DNA of 64,000 nt, from the NCBI GenBank assembly GCA_022072225.1, contig JAJVIC010000002.1, forward strand, positions 595,086 through 659,085. Direction: 5' to 3'. The position numbers were made by a program, and so were the translations under genes. Position 1 is the stretch's first letter. Each line of letters opens with the position of its first letter. Source of the stretch: Bacteroidia bacterium (GTDB lineage: Bacteria > Bacteroidota > Bacteroidia > SXHM01). Of this stretch, positions 50,227-58,729 are shown piece by piece. The notes below the pieces were generated by a model. That model searched no databases. It worked only from the letters and a program-made list of their open reading frames with translations, and was not told where the DNA came from.

Positions 50227-51135
50227 ATGAAAAAACTAATACTCTCTTTTGCTTTAACACTTTCAGCATTCTTCACCTTTGCACAAGGCTGCACCGATTT
50301 ATTTATTTCTGAATACGTAGTTGGCTCAAATAACAACCGCGCACTCGAAATCTACAACCCAACTCCCAACCCCATTAGCCTTGCTAACTACAAAGTAGGC
50401 CGCTTCCGCGATGGAGCATCAAACCCTATGTTGTTGTCGTTATCAAACACCTTGCAGCCTTATCAAACATGGGTTGTAACCATTGATAAGCGCGATTCAA
50501 ATCAACCCTGCCCCGGTTTGGAATGTGCAGTAGACTCAGCATTGCAGGCGCTGACCGATACTTTTGTAAACCCTGTTTACACGCAATCAAACTCACCTTT
50601 CTACTTTAACGGTGACGATGCTGTAATTCTTTCTGATGCCGGAGGAACAGTAATAATTGACCTTGTTGGTAAAATTGGTGAAGACCCCGGAACAGCATGG
50701 TCAGACACAAGCGGTGGCTGGTGGACAACCGACCATACTTTGGTTAGAAAAAGCAATGTCCTCGATGGTGTTAAGGTAAACCCTTCCGAGTTTTTGGTAA
50801 TGACCGAGTGGGACAGCCTGCCCGAAAATACATTCGACCACTTAGGCTGGCACACCTGCGATTGCTCAACCAACTCTATTGATGAAAACAATGCAAAAGA
50901 AAAACTTACCGTTTATCCTAACCCTGCTGCCGAAAAGTTTTTCGTAAAAGCACCTTCAGCCATTGAAGAAGTGAAAATTTACAACATTACCGGGCAACAG
51001 GTTTTTGCTGAGAAAAAATCTTTGTTTACCAACTTTACAGAAGTGCAGCCGGTAAATTATTCGGCAGGCTTGTATGTGGTTTCGGTAAAACTTAAAAGCG
51101 GTAAAACGCTTGTTTCAAAGCTTACTTTGAAATAG
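50227..51135 (+). CDS. Secreted lamin-tail-domain protein with T9SS sorting domain
   Basis: 302 aa. Signal peptide MKKLILSFALTLSAFFTFAQ. Lamin tail domain (~22-200: LFISEYVVGSNNNRALEIYN, FYFNGDDAVIL, DHTLVRKSNV). C-terminal type A sorting domain (~228-302: LTVYPNPAAEKFFVK ... AGLYVVSVKL). LTD modules in Bacteroidota often accompany extracellular nucleases. First of three same-strand genes (38 bp to the receptor gene). Confidence 0.92.
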   Translation: MKKLILSFALTLSAFFTFAQGCTDLFISEYVVGSNNNRALEIYNPTPNPISLANYKVGRFRDGASNPMLLSLSNTLQPYQTWVVTIDKRDSNQPCPGLECAVDSALQALTDTFVNPVYTQSNSPFYFNGDDAVILSDAGGTVIIDLVGKIGEDPGTAWSDTSGGWWTTDHTLVRKSNVLDGVKVNPSEFLVMTEWDSLPENTFDHLGWHTCDCSTNSIDENNAKEKLTVYPNPAAEKFFVKAPSAIEEVKIYNITGQQVFAEKKSLFTNFTEVQPVNYSAGLYVVSVKLKSGKTLVSKLTLK

Positions 51136-51173
51136 CTTATTAAAAGAAGGTTGCTCACAAATTTGGCTCTGCA

Positions 51174-53930
51174 ATGCTCAAAACCGCGCTGCAAATAATA
51201 TTCCTGTCTGTTTTTTCGCTGGCTGCTTTGGCTCAGAAAACAACAATAACAGGAACAATAGCTGATGCAGCTACTGGCGAAACCCTCATTGGCGCAAACG
51301 TAATATATGCTGAAGGCAAAGGTGCTGTAACCGATTTTAACGGAAACTACTCATTTGAAATAGAGCCAGGCGAATACACTGTTTCTGTTTCGTTTGTCGG
51401 CTACCAGTCGCAGGAGAAAAAAATAAAAGTCGGTAGTGCAAAACTTACACTTGACTTTCAGTTAAAGACCATGGTACTGAACGAAGTTACCGTTGTTGCC
51501 GACATAGCATTGGGCCGCGAAACACCTGTTGCCTTCAGCAATATTGAACCCAAAAAGCTGAAAGAAGAATTGGCATCGCAGGATTTGCCGATGATTTTAA
51601 ATTCAACGCCCGGTGTGTATGCAACGCAGCAAGGTGGTGCGCAGGGCGATGCACGGATTACCATTCGCGGTTTCAACCAGCGCAATGTTGCAGTTATGAT
51701 TGACGGAGTTCCCATGAACGATATGGAAAACGGTTGGGTGTATTGGAGCAATTGGTTCGGACTGGATGCGGTAACGCAAAAGATACAGGTGCAGCGCGGT
51801 CTCGGTGCTTCCAAATTAGCAATACCTGCCATTGGCGGAACCATGAATATTTTAACGCAGGGAATAGAAAGCAAAGCAGGAGGAAGTGTGCAGTTTGAAA
51901 TGGGAAGCAATAATTTCTATCGCGCTACCATCGGTTTCAATTCAGGAAAACTGAAAGGCGGCTGGGGAATTACAGGCGCTGCTTCGTATCTGAACACACA
52001 AGGCTGGGTTGACCAAACCTGGGCTAAGCAATGGTTTTATTTTGCTAAAATTCAAAAGACATTTAAGAAGCACAGCCTTACGCTTTCAGCAATGGGTGCA
52101 CCGCAGGAAAGAGCATTGAGACAGGGAAGACAGCAAATACCTTATTACGATGTGGACTATGCAAAAGAATTGGGCGTTTCGCTTTACGGTGAATCAGGAA
52201 ATGCGCTTTTTGATTCAACACAGTTAGACAAAGGCTTGCGTTATAACCGCGAATGGGGCTACCTTACCCGCACCCGCGGCATCAGCAACCCAAAACAGGA
52301 AACGATGAATTCCCGGACCAATTTTTATCACAAACCGGTTTTCAATCTCAAGCATTTCTGGAACATCAATGATAATTCTGCGCTTTCAACCATTGTGTAT
52401 GCATCACTCGGCAACGGAGGCGGAACACGCGAACGAGGTAATTTGATATTTAATCAGCAGGGGCAAATAAACTGGGACACGCTTTACAATGTGAACATAA
52501 AAGGCAGTGTGTTTGTGCCGCCTTATGATTTAACCTACGTGAATGATACTTCGCAGTATAAATCAACTACCTACATACAGGCACAAATGAACGACCATCT
52601 CTGGTATGGTTTGCTTTCTACTTACAATCTTAAAATCGGAAAGATTACCGATTTATCTATCGGGCTTGATTTGCGCTCGTTCCAGGTTTGGCGCTATTCT
52701 AAAGTTGTTGATTTTCTGGGCGGAGATTATGCTGTTGTTAATCCCGAGAATATTCCGGTGAATGAAATTTACAACCCTAATCCGGTGAAACGTTCAGGAG
52801 ATACAACACATTATTATATTTCTACTAAAGTAAAGTGGGCAGGTCTTTTTGCTCAGGCCGAATTTACAGGCGAAAAACTCACAGGCTTCATTAGTGCATC
52901 GGGCGCATTGAATGCATATTACCGTGAAGACCGCATGAGAAAGAAAAACTTAGTGCTGGCCGATACAACCATTGAAGCTGCAATAGGAATAAACGACACA
53001 CTTGTTTATAACGGAAAAACTTATACCACCAATTCTGAAGAAGCAGAATTCCCTAACAGCGGCTGGCTTTATTTTCCGGGCTTTACAGTAAAAGCCGGGC
53101 TGAATTACAAAATAAACAGAAGGCATAATGTGTTCATCAATACCGGTTATTTATCGCGCCCGCAATTACTGAGTAATGTTTATTCCGGTTCGTCCATCAA
53201 CACCTTTGAGGATGCAAAAAATGAAAATATTCTTGGTATTGAATTGGGCTACAGCTATGCAAGTCCTAAGTTTTCTGCCAACCTGAATTTATACAATACA
53301 TATTGGCTGAACAAACCGGTAAGCCAAACCATCAATACAGGCGGAACTCCCATATTGCTCAGTGTTCCCGGGCTTAATGCAAACCACCGCGGAGTGGAAG
53401 TTGATTTTGCATACAATATTCTGAACAACCTAACTGCCGAAGGAACTGTTTCGCTTGGCGACTGGCGCTGGCAAGGTGAAAAGACAGCTTATTTTTACAC
53501 GGAAGATGGTATTCTCTCCGACTCAATTCAGTTTAATGCAAACAATGTAAAAGTGGGCGATGCTGCACAAACACAATTAGGTGCAAGTATCAGATACGAG
53601 CCGCTGAAAAACCTATACATCAAACCGCGCATTACTTATTTTGATAATCATTATGCCGATTTTGCTCCCGAAGCCTTACAGGGCGAGAACGGTGAACGCC
53701 AGTCGTGGAAAATGCCTTCTTACTATTTAGTTGACCTGCATGTTGGCTATACCATTTCATTAAAAACAAAAAAGATTGACATTCGCGGAAGTGTGTTGAA
53801 TCTTTTAAACTGCAGATACATCAGCGATGCCCGTAACAACGAATTCGGCAGCACATTTAACGCGCAAAGCGCAGGTGTGTTTTTCGGAATGGGCATACGC
53901 TGGAATGCTTCCGTTGCTTTCAGATTTTAA
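51174..53930 (+). CDS. TonB-dependent outer-membrane receptor
   Basis: 918 aa. Signal peptide, an N-terminal carboxypeptidase-regulatory-like beta-sandwich (~22-105: ITGTIADAATGETLIGANV), TonB-dependent plug (~120-235: LPMILNSTPGVYATQQGG, ARITIRGFNQRNVAVMIDGV) and a long beta-barrel with aromatic C-terminus (GIRWNASVAFRF). No SusD partner gene follows, so it is not a standard polysaccharide locus. Flanked by a lamin-tail protein and a secreted nuclease, it may import nucleic-acid breakdown products (inference). Confidence 0.93.
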   Translation: MLKTALQIIFLSVFSLAALAQKTTITGTIADAATGETLIGANVIYAEGKGAVTDFNGNYSFEIEPGEYTVSVSFVGYQSQEKKIKVGSAKLTLDFQLKTMVLNEVTVVADIALGRETPVAFSNIEPKKLKEELASQDLPMILNSTPGVYATQQGGAQGDARITIRGFNQRNVAVMIDGVPMNDMENGWVYWSNWFGLDAVTQKIQVQRGLGASKLAIPAIGGTMNILTQGIESKAGGSVQFEMGSNNFYRATIGFNSGKLKGGWGITGAASYLNTQGWVDQTWAKQWFYFAKIQKTFKKHSLTLSAMGAPQERALRQGRQQIPYYDVDYAKELGVSLYGESGNALFDSTQLDKGLRYNREWGYLTRTRGISNPKQETMNSRTNFYHKPVFNLKHFWNINDNSALSTIVYASLGNGGGTRERGNLIFNQQGQINWDTLYNVNIKGSVFVPPYDLTYVNDTSQYKSTTYIQAQMNDHLWYGLLSTYNLKIGKITDLSIGLDLRSFQVWRYSKVVDFLGGDYAVVNPENIPVNEIYNPNPVKRSGDTTHYYISTKVKWAGLFAQAEFTGEKLTGFISASGALNAYYREDRMRKKNLVLADTTIEAAIGINDTLVYNGKTYTTNSEEAEFPNSGWLYFPGFTVKAGLNYKINRRHNVFINTGYLSRPQLLSNVYSGSSINTFEDAKNENILGIELGYSYASPKFSANLNLYNTYWLNKPVSQTINTGGTPILLSVPGLNANHRGVEVDFAYNILNNLTAEGTVSLGDWRWQGEKTAYFYTEDGILSDSIQFNANNVKVGDAAQTQLGASIRYEPLKNLYIKPRITYFDNHYADFAPEALQGENGERQSWKMPSYYLVDLHVGYTISLKTKKIDIRGSVLNLLNCRYISDARNNEFGSTFNAQSAGVFFGMGIRWNASVAFRF

Positions 53931-53952
53931 AATTTATACAAACAAAACAAAC

Positions 53953-56193
53953 ATGAATTTCTCTTTTCTAAAACAATCGCTTCTTGCTTTGTGTGCAATT
54001 GCATCAGCTAATTTAATTTATGCACAGGCGGTTTTGCCAACGTCTTATGATTTTGATGAAACTATTCCCGATGGCTGGACCGAAGCATTGCAGGGCGGCA
54101 ATTTCCGCTATGCAACAGGACAAGCGGGAACAGCTTGCCGTTTGGACGAAACCGGTGACTATGTAGAAGTGTATGTTGCCGATGTTCCCGGAACGGTAAG
54201 CTATTACATAAAAGGGCAGGGGAATGCTGTTACCAACGATACCTTCAATATCCAGGAATCAGCAAACGGAACTACCTGGACTAACATGCGCCAACTGATA
54301 GGAAACCAGGTTGACATGGCAGCTTATGTTCAATACAACGACCAGCCTGCGGCAACTACGCGCTACATCCGCTGGTATTTTAAACGGAAACAAAGCGGGA
54401 AAAATATTTCGCTTGATGAAATTACAATTGCGGTTCCTGTTCCTACAGACGAACAGGAAATTGCCGTTTTGTTTAACGGAAATGCTGCTCCCAATAGTAA
54501 TTCAGTAGTAGTAGGAAACCAAACATCACATACTATACGCATTGAAAATATTGGTTTAGCCGATGTTTTGACAGTAAGCAATATTTCATTCTCCGGTTCA
54601 GCAGCGGCAGATTATTCCATTGCCTCGCTGTCAGTTCCTTTTGATGTAAACGCACAAAACTATGTTGACCTTACTCTGAATTTCACAGCAGGCGGAAACG
54701 GTTCACGCACCGCAACCATGACTATTGCAAACAACGATTTCAATGGCGATGAAACTTCTTATACCTTGGAATTGCTTGGTATTGGCGGAACCTACGCAAC
54801 TGAGCCAACCGCTCAGGCATCTTCTCTAAACTTTACAAATGTAAAAAGCTACAAAATGAATCTGAGCTACTCGGCTGCTTCGCCTGCGCCTGAAAACTAT
54901 ATTGTATTGCGCAAAACAGGAAGTGCGGTTACAGAAACACCTGTTGACGGAACTACCTACACACCGGGCGACTGGATTGGAGGCGCAAAAGTTTTTTATG
55001 TAGGAGAGGGAACTTCATTTACACCCAACAACATTATTGCAAATACTGATTATCGTTATGCGGTTTTCTCTTTCAACGGACCTTCGGGCTACGAAAATTA
55101 TTTAACCACTTCACCGCTTGCAGGTGATGTAACAACGCCTGATGGGGATATTCAGAATTACTATAGCGGCATTACAGCAGGCAATCCCAACCTGCTTACG
55201 CTTTTAAAAACTACGCTAAGCAACGGGCAAAACCAGATTTATTATTCCAATTATGGCTCAACCATTATTCGTGATTTTGTGGAGCGCGACACTACTGACG
55301 GAGCTAAAGTGGTAAACTGTGTTTACACCAACTATGCACACATTTACACCGGCAATTTCAATTATGATGTAATTAGCCGCGAACATACTTACGCTCACAG
55401 CTGGATGGATACCTGGCCCGATGAAGAAGGTCTGGAATATTCAGACTTGCATAATTTATTCCCTGCACACCAAAACAGTGCAAATGCTGTGCGCTCTAAT
55501 CTTCCGCTTGATGAAGTTGTAACTGTTACCAGCACTTTCCTTGAAGGTACTTACGGTAAAAATGCAGCAGGGCAAGATGTGTACGAACCCCGCGATGAAC
55601 ACAAAGGCGATGCAGCGCGTGCCCTGTTTTATATGGCAACACGCTATAACGGAACTCAGGGCGGAAACGGTAATGGCAATTGGGGCTTTCCAAACCCAAT
55701 CAGTTTTACTACCGATTACGGACAAAACCAGGATGTATTGAAAGCATGGCACTGGCAAGATCCGCCAAGCAACTGGGAAATTGCGCGAAACGATTATATC
55801 GATTCAAAACAAAATAACCGCAACCCGTTTATTGACAGTGTAAACTTTGTTTGCTATATCAATTTTCTGGATATGACCTATGTTGCAAACCCGGGAGCAA
55901 TACCCTGCACGGTAACGCCCGATGCGATAGGAGAAAATAATATTTCGGAACTGGCTGTTTACCCTAACCCTACATCGGGTGATTTTGGAATAAACATTTC
56001 ATTGAAAGAAAACGAAAATGTATTGGTGCGCATTTCGGATGTTGCCGGCAAAACAGTTTATGAGCGCAACGAAAATCTGAAAGCCGGAAACAACCGCCTG
56101 ATGATTGCATCAAACCGCTTTGCAAAGGGTGTATATCTGTTGCAGTTAGTAACTGAAAACAGTGTAAACACACAAAAGATTGTAATCAAATAG
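53953..56193 (+). CDS. Secreted endonuclease I with T9SS sorting domain
   Basis: About 746 aa from the ATG at 53953, which begins the signal peptide MNFSFLKQSLLALCAIASAN. An upstream start at 53827 would lie within the receptor gene. Middle domains at ~25-170 and ~175-270 are beta-rich (a DUF11/choice-of-anchor-like part with FNGNAAPNSNSVVVG). Endonuclease I domain at ~400-660: SREHTYAHSWM, DLHNLFPAHQNSANAVRSNL and PRDEHKGDAARALFYMATRY. C-terminal T9SS type A sorting domain (LAVYPNPTSGDFGINISL). Secreted, non-specific DNA/RNA cleavage. 22 bp after the receptor gene. Confidence 0.92.
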   Translation: MNFSFLKQSLLALCAIASANLIYAQAVLPTSYDFDETIPDGWTEALQGGNFRYATGQAGTACRLDETGDYVEVYVADVPGTVSYYIKGQGNAVTNDTFNIQESANGTTWTNMRQLIGNQVDMAAYVQYNDQPAATTRYIRWYFKRKQSGKNISLDEITIAVPVPTDEQEIAVLFNGNAAPNSNSVVVGNQTSHTIRIENIGLADVLTVSNISFSGSAAADYSIASLSVPFDVNAQNYVDLTLNFTAGGNGSRTATMTIANNDFNGDETSYTLELLGIGGTYATEPTAQASSLNFTNVKSYKMNLSYSAASPAPENYIVLRKTGSAVTETPVDGTTYTPGDWIGGAKVFYVGEGTSFTPNNIIANTDYRYAVFSFNGPSGYENYLTTSPLAGDVTTPDGDIQNYYSGITAGNPNLLTLLKTTLSNGQNQIYYSNYGSTIIRDFVERDTTDGAKVVNCVYTNYAHIYTGNFNYDVISREHTYAHSWMDTWPDEEGLEYSDLHNLFPAHQNSANAVRSNLPLDEVVTVTSTFLEGTYGKNAAGQDVYEPRDEHKGDAARALFYMATRYNGTQGGNGNGNWGFPNPISFTTDYGQNQDVLKAWHWQDPPSNWEIARNDYIDSKQNNRNPFIDSVNFVCYINFLDMTYVANPGAIPCTVTPDAIGENNISELAVYPNPTSGDFGINISLKENENVLVRISDVAGKTVYERNENLKAGNNRLMIASNRFAKGVYLLQLVTENSVNTQKIVIK

Positions 56194-56217
56194 CATTCGG
56201 GGTAATTAGGTACTGAT

Positions 56218-56249
56218 AAAAAAGGGGCTGAACATCAGCCCCTTTTTTT
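56218..56249 (+). terminator. Intrinsic terminator of the nuclease operon
   Basis: Stem GGGGCTG/CAGCCCC (56224-56230 with 56236-56242) with preceding A-run and seven T after it, 25 bp downstream of the nuclease stop. Confidence 0.88.
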
Positions 56250-56261
56250 ATTGGTATAGTT

Positions 56262-56526
56262 GTAAATGTTTGCAGGTATATCCTGAACCTTTAGAACCTA
56301 TATGTAAAAGTTTGCAGGTATATCCTGAACCTTCAGAACCTATATGTAAAAGTTTGCAGGTATATCCTGAACCTTCAGAACCTATATGTAAAAGTTTACA
56401 GGTATATCCTGAACCCTCAGAACCTATATGTAAAAGTTTACAGGTATATCCTGAACCTTCAGAACCTATATGTAAAAGTTTACAGGTATATCCTGAACCT
56501 TCAGAACCTATATGTAAAAGTTTACA
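56262..56526. repeat. Tandem repeat, 42-bp unit, six copies plus a partial
   Basis: Period exactly 42 bp. Marker TTTGCAGG/TTTACAGG recurs every 42 bp from ~56269 to ~56521. Each unit contains GGTATATCCTGAACC and AGAACCTATATGTAAAAG. Three units have TTTGCAGG, the others TTTACAGG, and only single-base differences separate copies. GGTATAT and ATATGTA within the unit allow partial self-pairing. Confidence 0.95.
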
Positions 56527-56557
56527 ATGACCAATTGGCAGAAATTCAGGCAATAAA

Positions 56558-56592
56558 AAAAGGACTTCTGTCATTTAGACAGAAGTCCTTTT
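56558..56592. terminator. Bidirectional intrinsic terminator
   Basis: Perfect 15-bp stem (56558-56572 with 56578-56592), loop ATTTA, flanked by A-run and T-run (AAAAGGACTTCTGTC / GACAGAAGTCCTTTT). It ends the minus-strand lamin-tail gene at 56633 and any read-through from the left. Confidence 0.88.
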
Positions 56593-56632
56593 GTGAAATC
56601 AATCAGGTATGATTGATTTTGATTAGAAAGTA

Positions 56633-57508
56633 CTAACGGTGCAGAACAGTCAACTTCTTTATAACTGTTTTATCTGATGTTTTAATGCTGATGATATAAA
56701 CACCATTTGCTAATTCAGAAGTGTTGATATCGATTGTTTCAGTTGCATTTGAAATAGCATTATTTACAATCTGCTTGCCTGTAAAATCATAAATCAATAC
56801 CGAAACAGTACCTGAATTCTTACCTAAACGATACGAAACTTTATCATTAGCAGGGTTGGGATACAAGGTGTTTTCAGTTTTAGAATTGGTGTTAATTCCG
56901 GTAGGTAAACCATCGCAGTTAGTATTATCTGCAATGTTTGCTGCACCCGGAGTTATACAGCGCAGACTAAAATCAGCACTGTTGTTTTGTGTGTCTGTTC
57001 CATCGGGATAGCGCGATAACCCTATTTTTATATCATCATTATTATCACTGTTTGCAATAATAACGCCTGTTCCTTCTATCCAGGGCGAAGGACAATCGCC
57101 TTCATAACTGATTACATCGGCAAATACTCCCGGAAAAAGAGATGAACCAATGGCTATTGCGTCAGGCGAACCATTTTCTATCATGTTCGACAAAACAGGT
57201 TCTACATGATTGCAGTTTGAAACCCCTCCGGAGTTACCGCAAATTACATAATAAGCTCCTGATTGTAAAGAGTAGGAGGGGAGGAAAATAGTATCATACA
57301 CCGCAAGCGTGGTATTATTGCCATTATAGAGGTAAATTTGAATAGTAGATAAATTAATAGCTGATCCGCTTACATTTTTTATTTCAATAAACTCAGCAGT
57401 ATCAGCCGATACCTGGTCGTAGTCCACTTCATTAATAATCAAAGTAGCCTGAGCAAATATCAGGTTGCAGCAAAACAGAAATGATAAAAGGAGTAGGTGT
57501 TTTTTCAT
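56633..57508 (-). CDS. Second secreted lamin-tail-domain protein with T9SS sorting domain
   Basis: 291 aa. Signal peptide MKKHLLLLSFLFCCNLIFAQ. Lamin tail domain (~22-190: ATLIINEVDYDQVSADTAEFIEI in parts, GAYYVICGN). C-terminal type A sorting domain (~213-291: NTLYPNPANDKVSYRLGK ... NGVYIISIKTSDK). Paralogous in architecture to 50227-51135 but on the opposite strand and not next to a receptor. Probably surface-exposed or secreted. Confidence 0.9.
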   Translation of the reverse strand: MKKHLLLLSFLFCCNLIFAQATLIINEVDYDQVSADTAEFIEIKNVSGSAINLSTIQIYLYNGNNTTLAVYDTIFLPSYSLQSGAYYVICGNSGGVSNCNHVEPVLSNMIENGSPDAIAIGSSLFPGVFADVISYEGDCPSPWIEGTGVIIANSDNNDDIKIGLSRYPDGTDTQNNSADFSLRCITPGAANIADNTNCDGLPTGINTNSKTENTLYPNPANDKVSYRLGKNSGTVSVLIYDFTGKQIVNNAISNATETIDINTSELANGVYIISIKTSDKTVIKKLTVLHR

Positions 57509-57571
57509 GTATAATTTTATATTTGTGATTGCCCAAAAATAGAAAACTAATGTTTACCGAGTGTTAAATAA

Positions 57572-58567
57572 TTACTTTCCGTATTCGGAATATATTAGCA
57601 AAGAGGCATCTGCTATAACTGAGGCCAGCTCGTCAAAATTATCACCGCGCGTCATAACACAAAGTATGTAAGGCCTGCCTTCTTTGTAAATAATACCACA
57701 ATCGTGTAATTGTTTTATATTGGAATTGGGAAAGCCTCTCTCTCCAAATTTATGAGCTACTGTTACCTCATTTGGAAGTTTTGCTGCTAATCCTTTTCTG
57801 AAAGTTGATTTACTTAGATACTCCAATCCCTTCTCTGACATTTTTTTATCAAGATAGGTTGCATTATATAATATTCTGAAAAATGAAGCATATTCTTTCA
57901 CTGTCATAAAATCATCAGGAGTTCTCATACCGGGAACATCAATTCCTAAATCTAGATACACCTTATCTAAAGTCTGGTTATCAATATTTTCAAGTAAGAG
58001 GTTTTTTGCTTCATTATCAGAAAATGCAATGGTTCTGAAGATTAAATTTTCTACAGTATAACTGTTTCCTGTTTTTATAAGCGAATCGAGTATATTGGGG
58101 TTTGTTGTATCTGTTGTATGATTAGAATACTTTATGCGCTTATCAAGAAATCCCGATGACACCTCTGCTTTTTTCAATGCAGCAATCATTATTGGCACTT
58201 TAAGTAAACTGGCCGGGGAATAGGGTTCGTTTTCACATATCCCAATCCAGGGGCCATTGCTTAAATCCCGAAAGTAAATGGAAACATGCGTTGCTTTTTT
58301 TTCAGTTTTTACTTCTGTGATAAAATTCTTTAATTTTTTTTCTATCACTAACATGCTGCCTCTGTCAGAAGAAGCCAAGTCCTGACATTCAAGTAACGGA
58401 CTGATAAACTTATAACCACTTTCGCGAACTTCTTTCAGTTCGTGTTGTTTTTCCGAGACAACAGCCTCTCTCCCTTTTTCCTTACCGGTTAATCTTCCGA
58501 TATAATAACCTATACCTGCGGTTATGATTGCAATAATAATAAAAGGTAAAAGCGTAGTTTTTGACAT
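57572..58567 (-). CDS. Class A beta-lactamase-like serine hydrolase
   Basis: 331 aa. An N-terminal membrane anchor (~5-25) precedes the hydrolase: SxxK in SPASLLKVPI (~118-127), SDN in AFSDNEAKNLLL (~187-198) and a KTG-like HKFGERGFP (~273-281). The catalytic triad of motifs is thus in the order of class A beta-lactamases/PBP-like hydrolases. The Lys/Thr-Gly box is altered (KFG). A membrane-anchored peptidoglycan-related hydrolase or a beta-lactamase are both possible. Substrate not predictable. Confidence 0.86.
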   Translation of the reverse strand: MSKTTLLPFIIIAIITAGIGYYIGRLTGKEKGREAVVSEKQHELKEVRESGYKFISPLLECQDLASSDRGSMLVIEKKLKNFITEVKTEKKATHVSIYFRDLSNGPWIGICENEPYSPASLLKVPIMIAALKKAEVSSGFLDKRIKYSNHTTDTTNPNILDSLIKTGNSYTVENLIFRTIAFSDNEAKNLLLENIDNQTLDKVYLDLGIDVPGMRTPDDFMTVKEYASFFRILYNATYLDKKMSEKGLEYLSKSTFRKGLAAKLPNEVTVAHKFGERGFPNSNIKQLHDCGIIYKEGRPYILCVMTRGDNFDELASVIADASLLIYSEYGK

Positions 58568-58670
58568 TTAATAAATAGAACAGAGATTGTAAAATTAATC
58601 CAGTCAGCCCTGAGGGGCTATTATACCTGAATTAAAATCGGTAATTGGTATTAAAACGCAGGACGAAAAG

Positions 58671-58711
58671 AAAGGGAAATCAATCCAAATACAATGGATT
58701 AATTTCCCTTT
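58671..58711 (-). terminator. Hairpin terminating clpC
   Basis: AAAGGGAAAT/ATTTCCCTTT (58671-58680 with 58702-58711) with inner ATCC/GGAT, followed on the minus strand by CTTTTCG. Placed 18 bp past the clpC stop. Confidence 0.75.
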
Positions 58712-58729
58712 AACAGTTTGTTGAAAATA

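Larger units (their letters stand above)
56194..56632. other. Intergenic region with terminators and a 42-bp tandem repeat
   Basis: 439 bp between convergent genes. Contains an intrinsic terminator (56218-56249), the 42-bp repeat array (56262-56526) and a second terminator (56558-56592). The repeat keeps both strands open because 42 is divisible by three; I do not regard those frames as genes. Confidence 0.8.

Noticed and set aside
56248-56574. 108-codon frame of 14-residue repeats (and the mirror frame on the plus strand)
   Set aside because: Produced by the 42-bp tandem repeat. It lies between terminators with no promoter or signal, and both strands are equally open.
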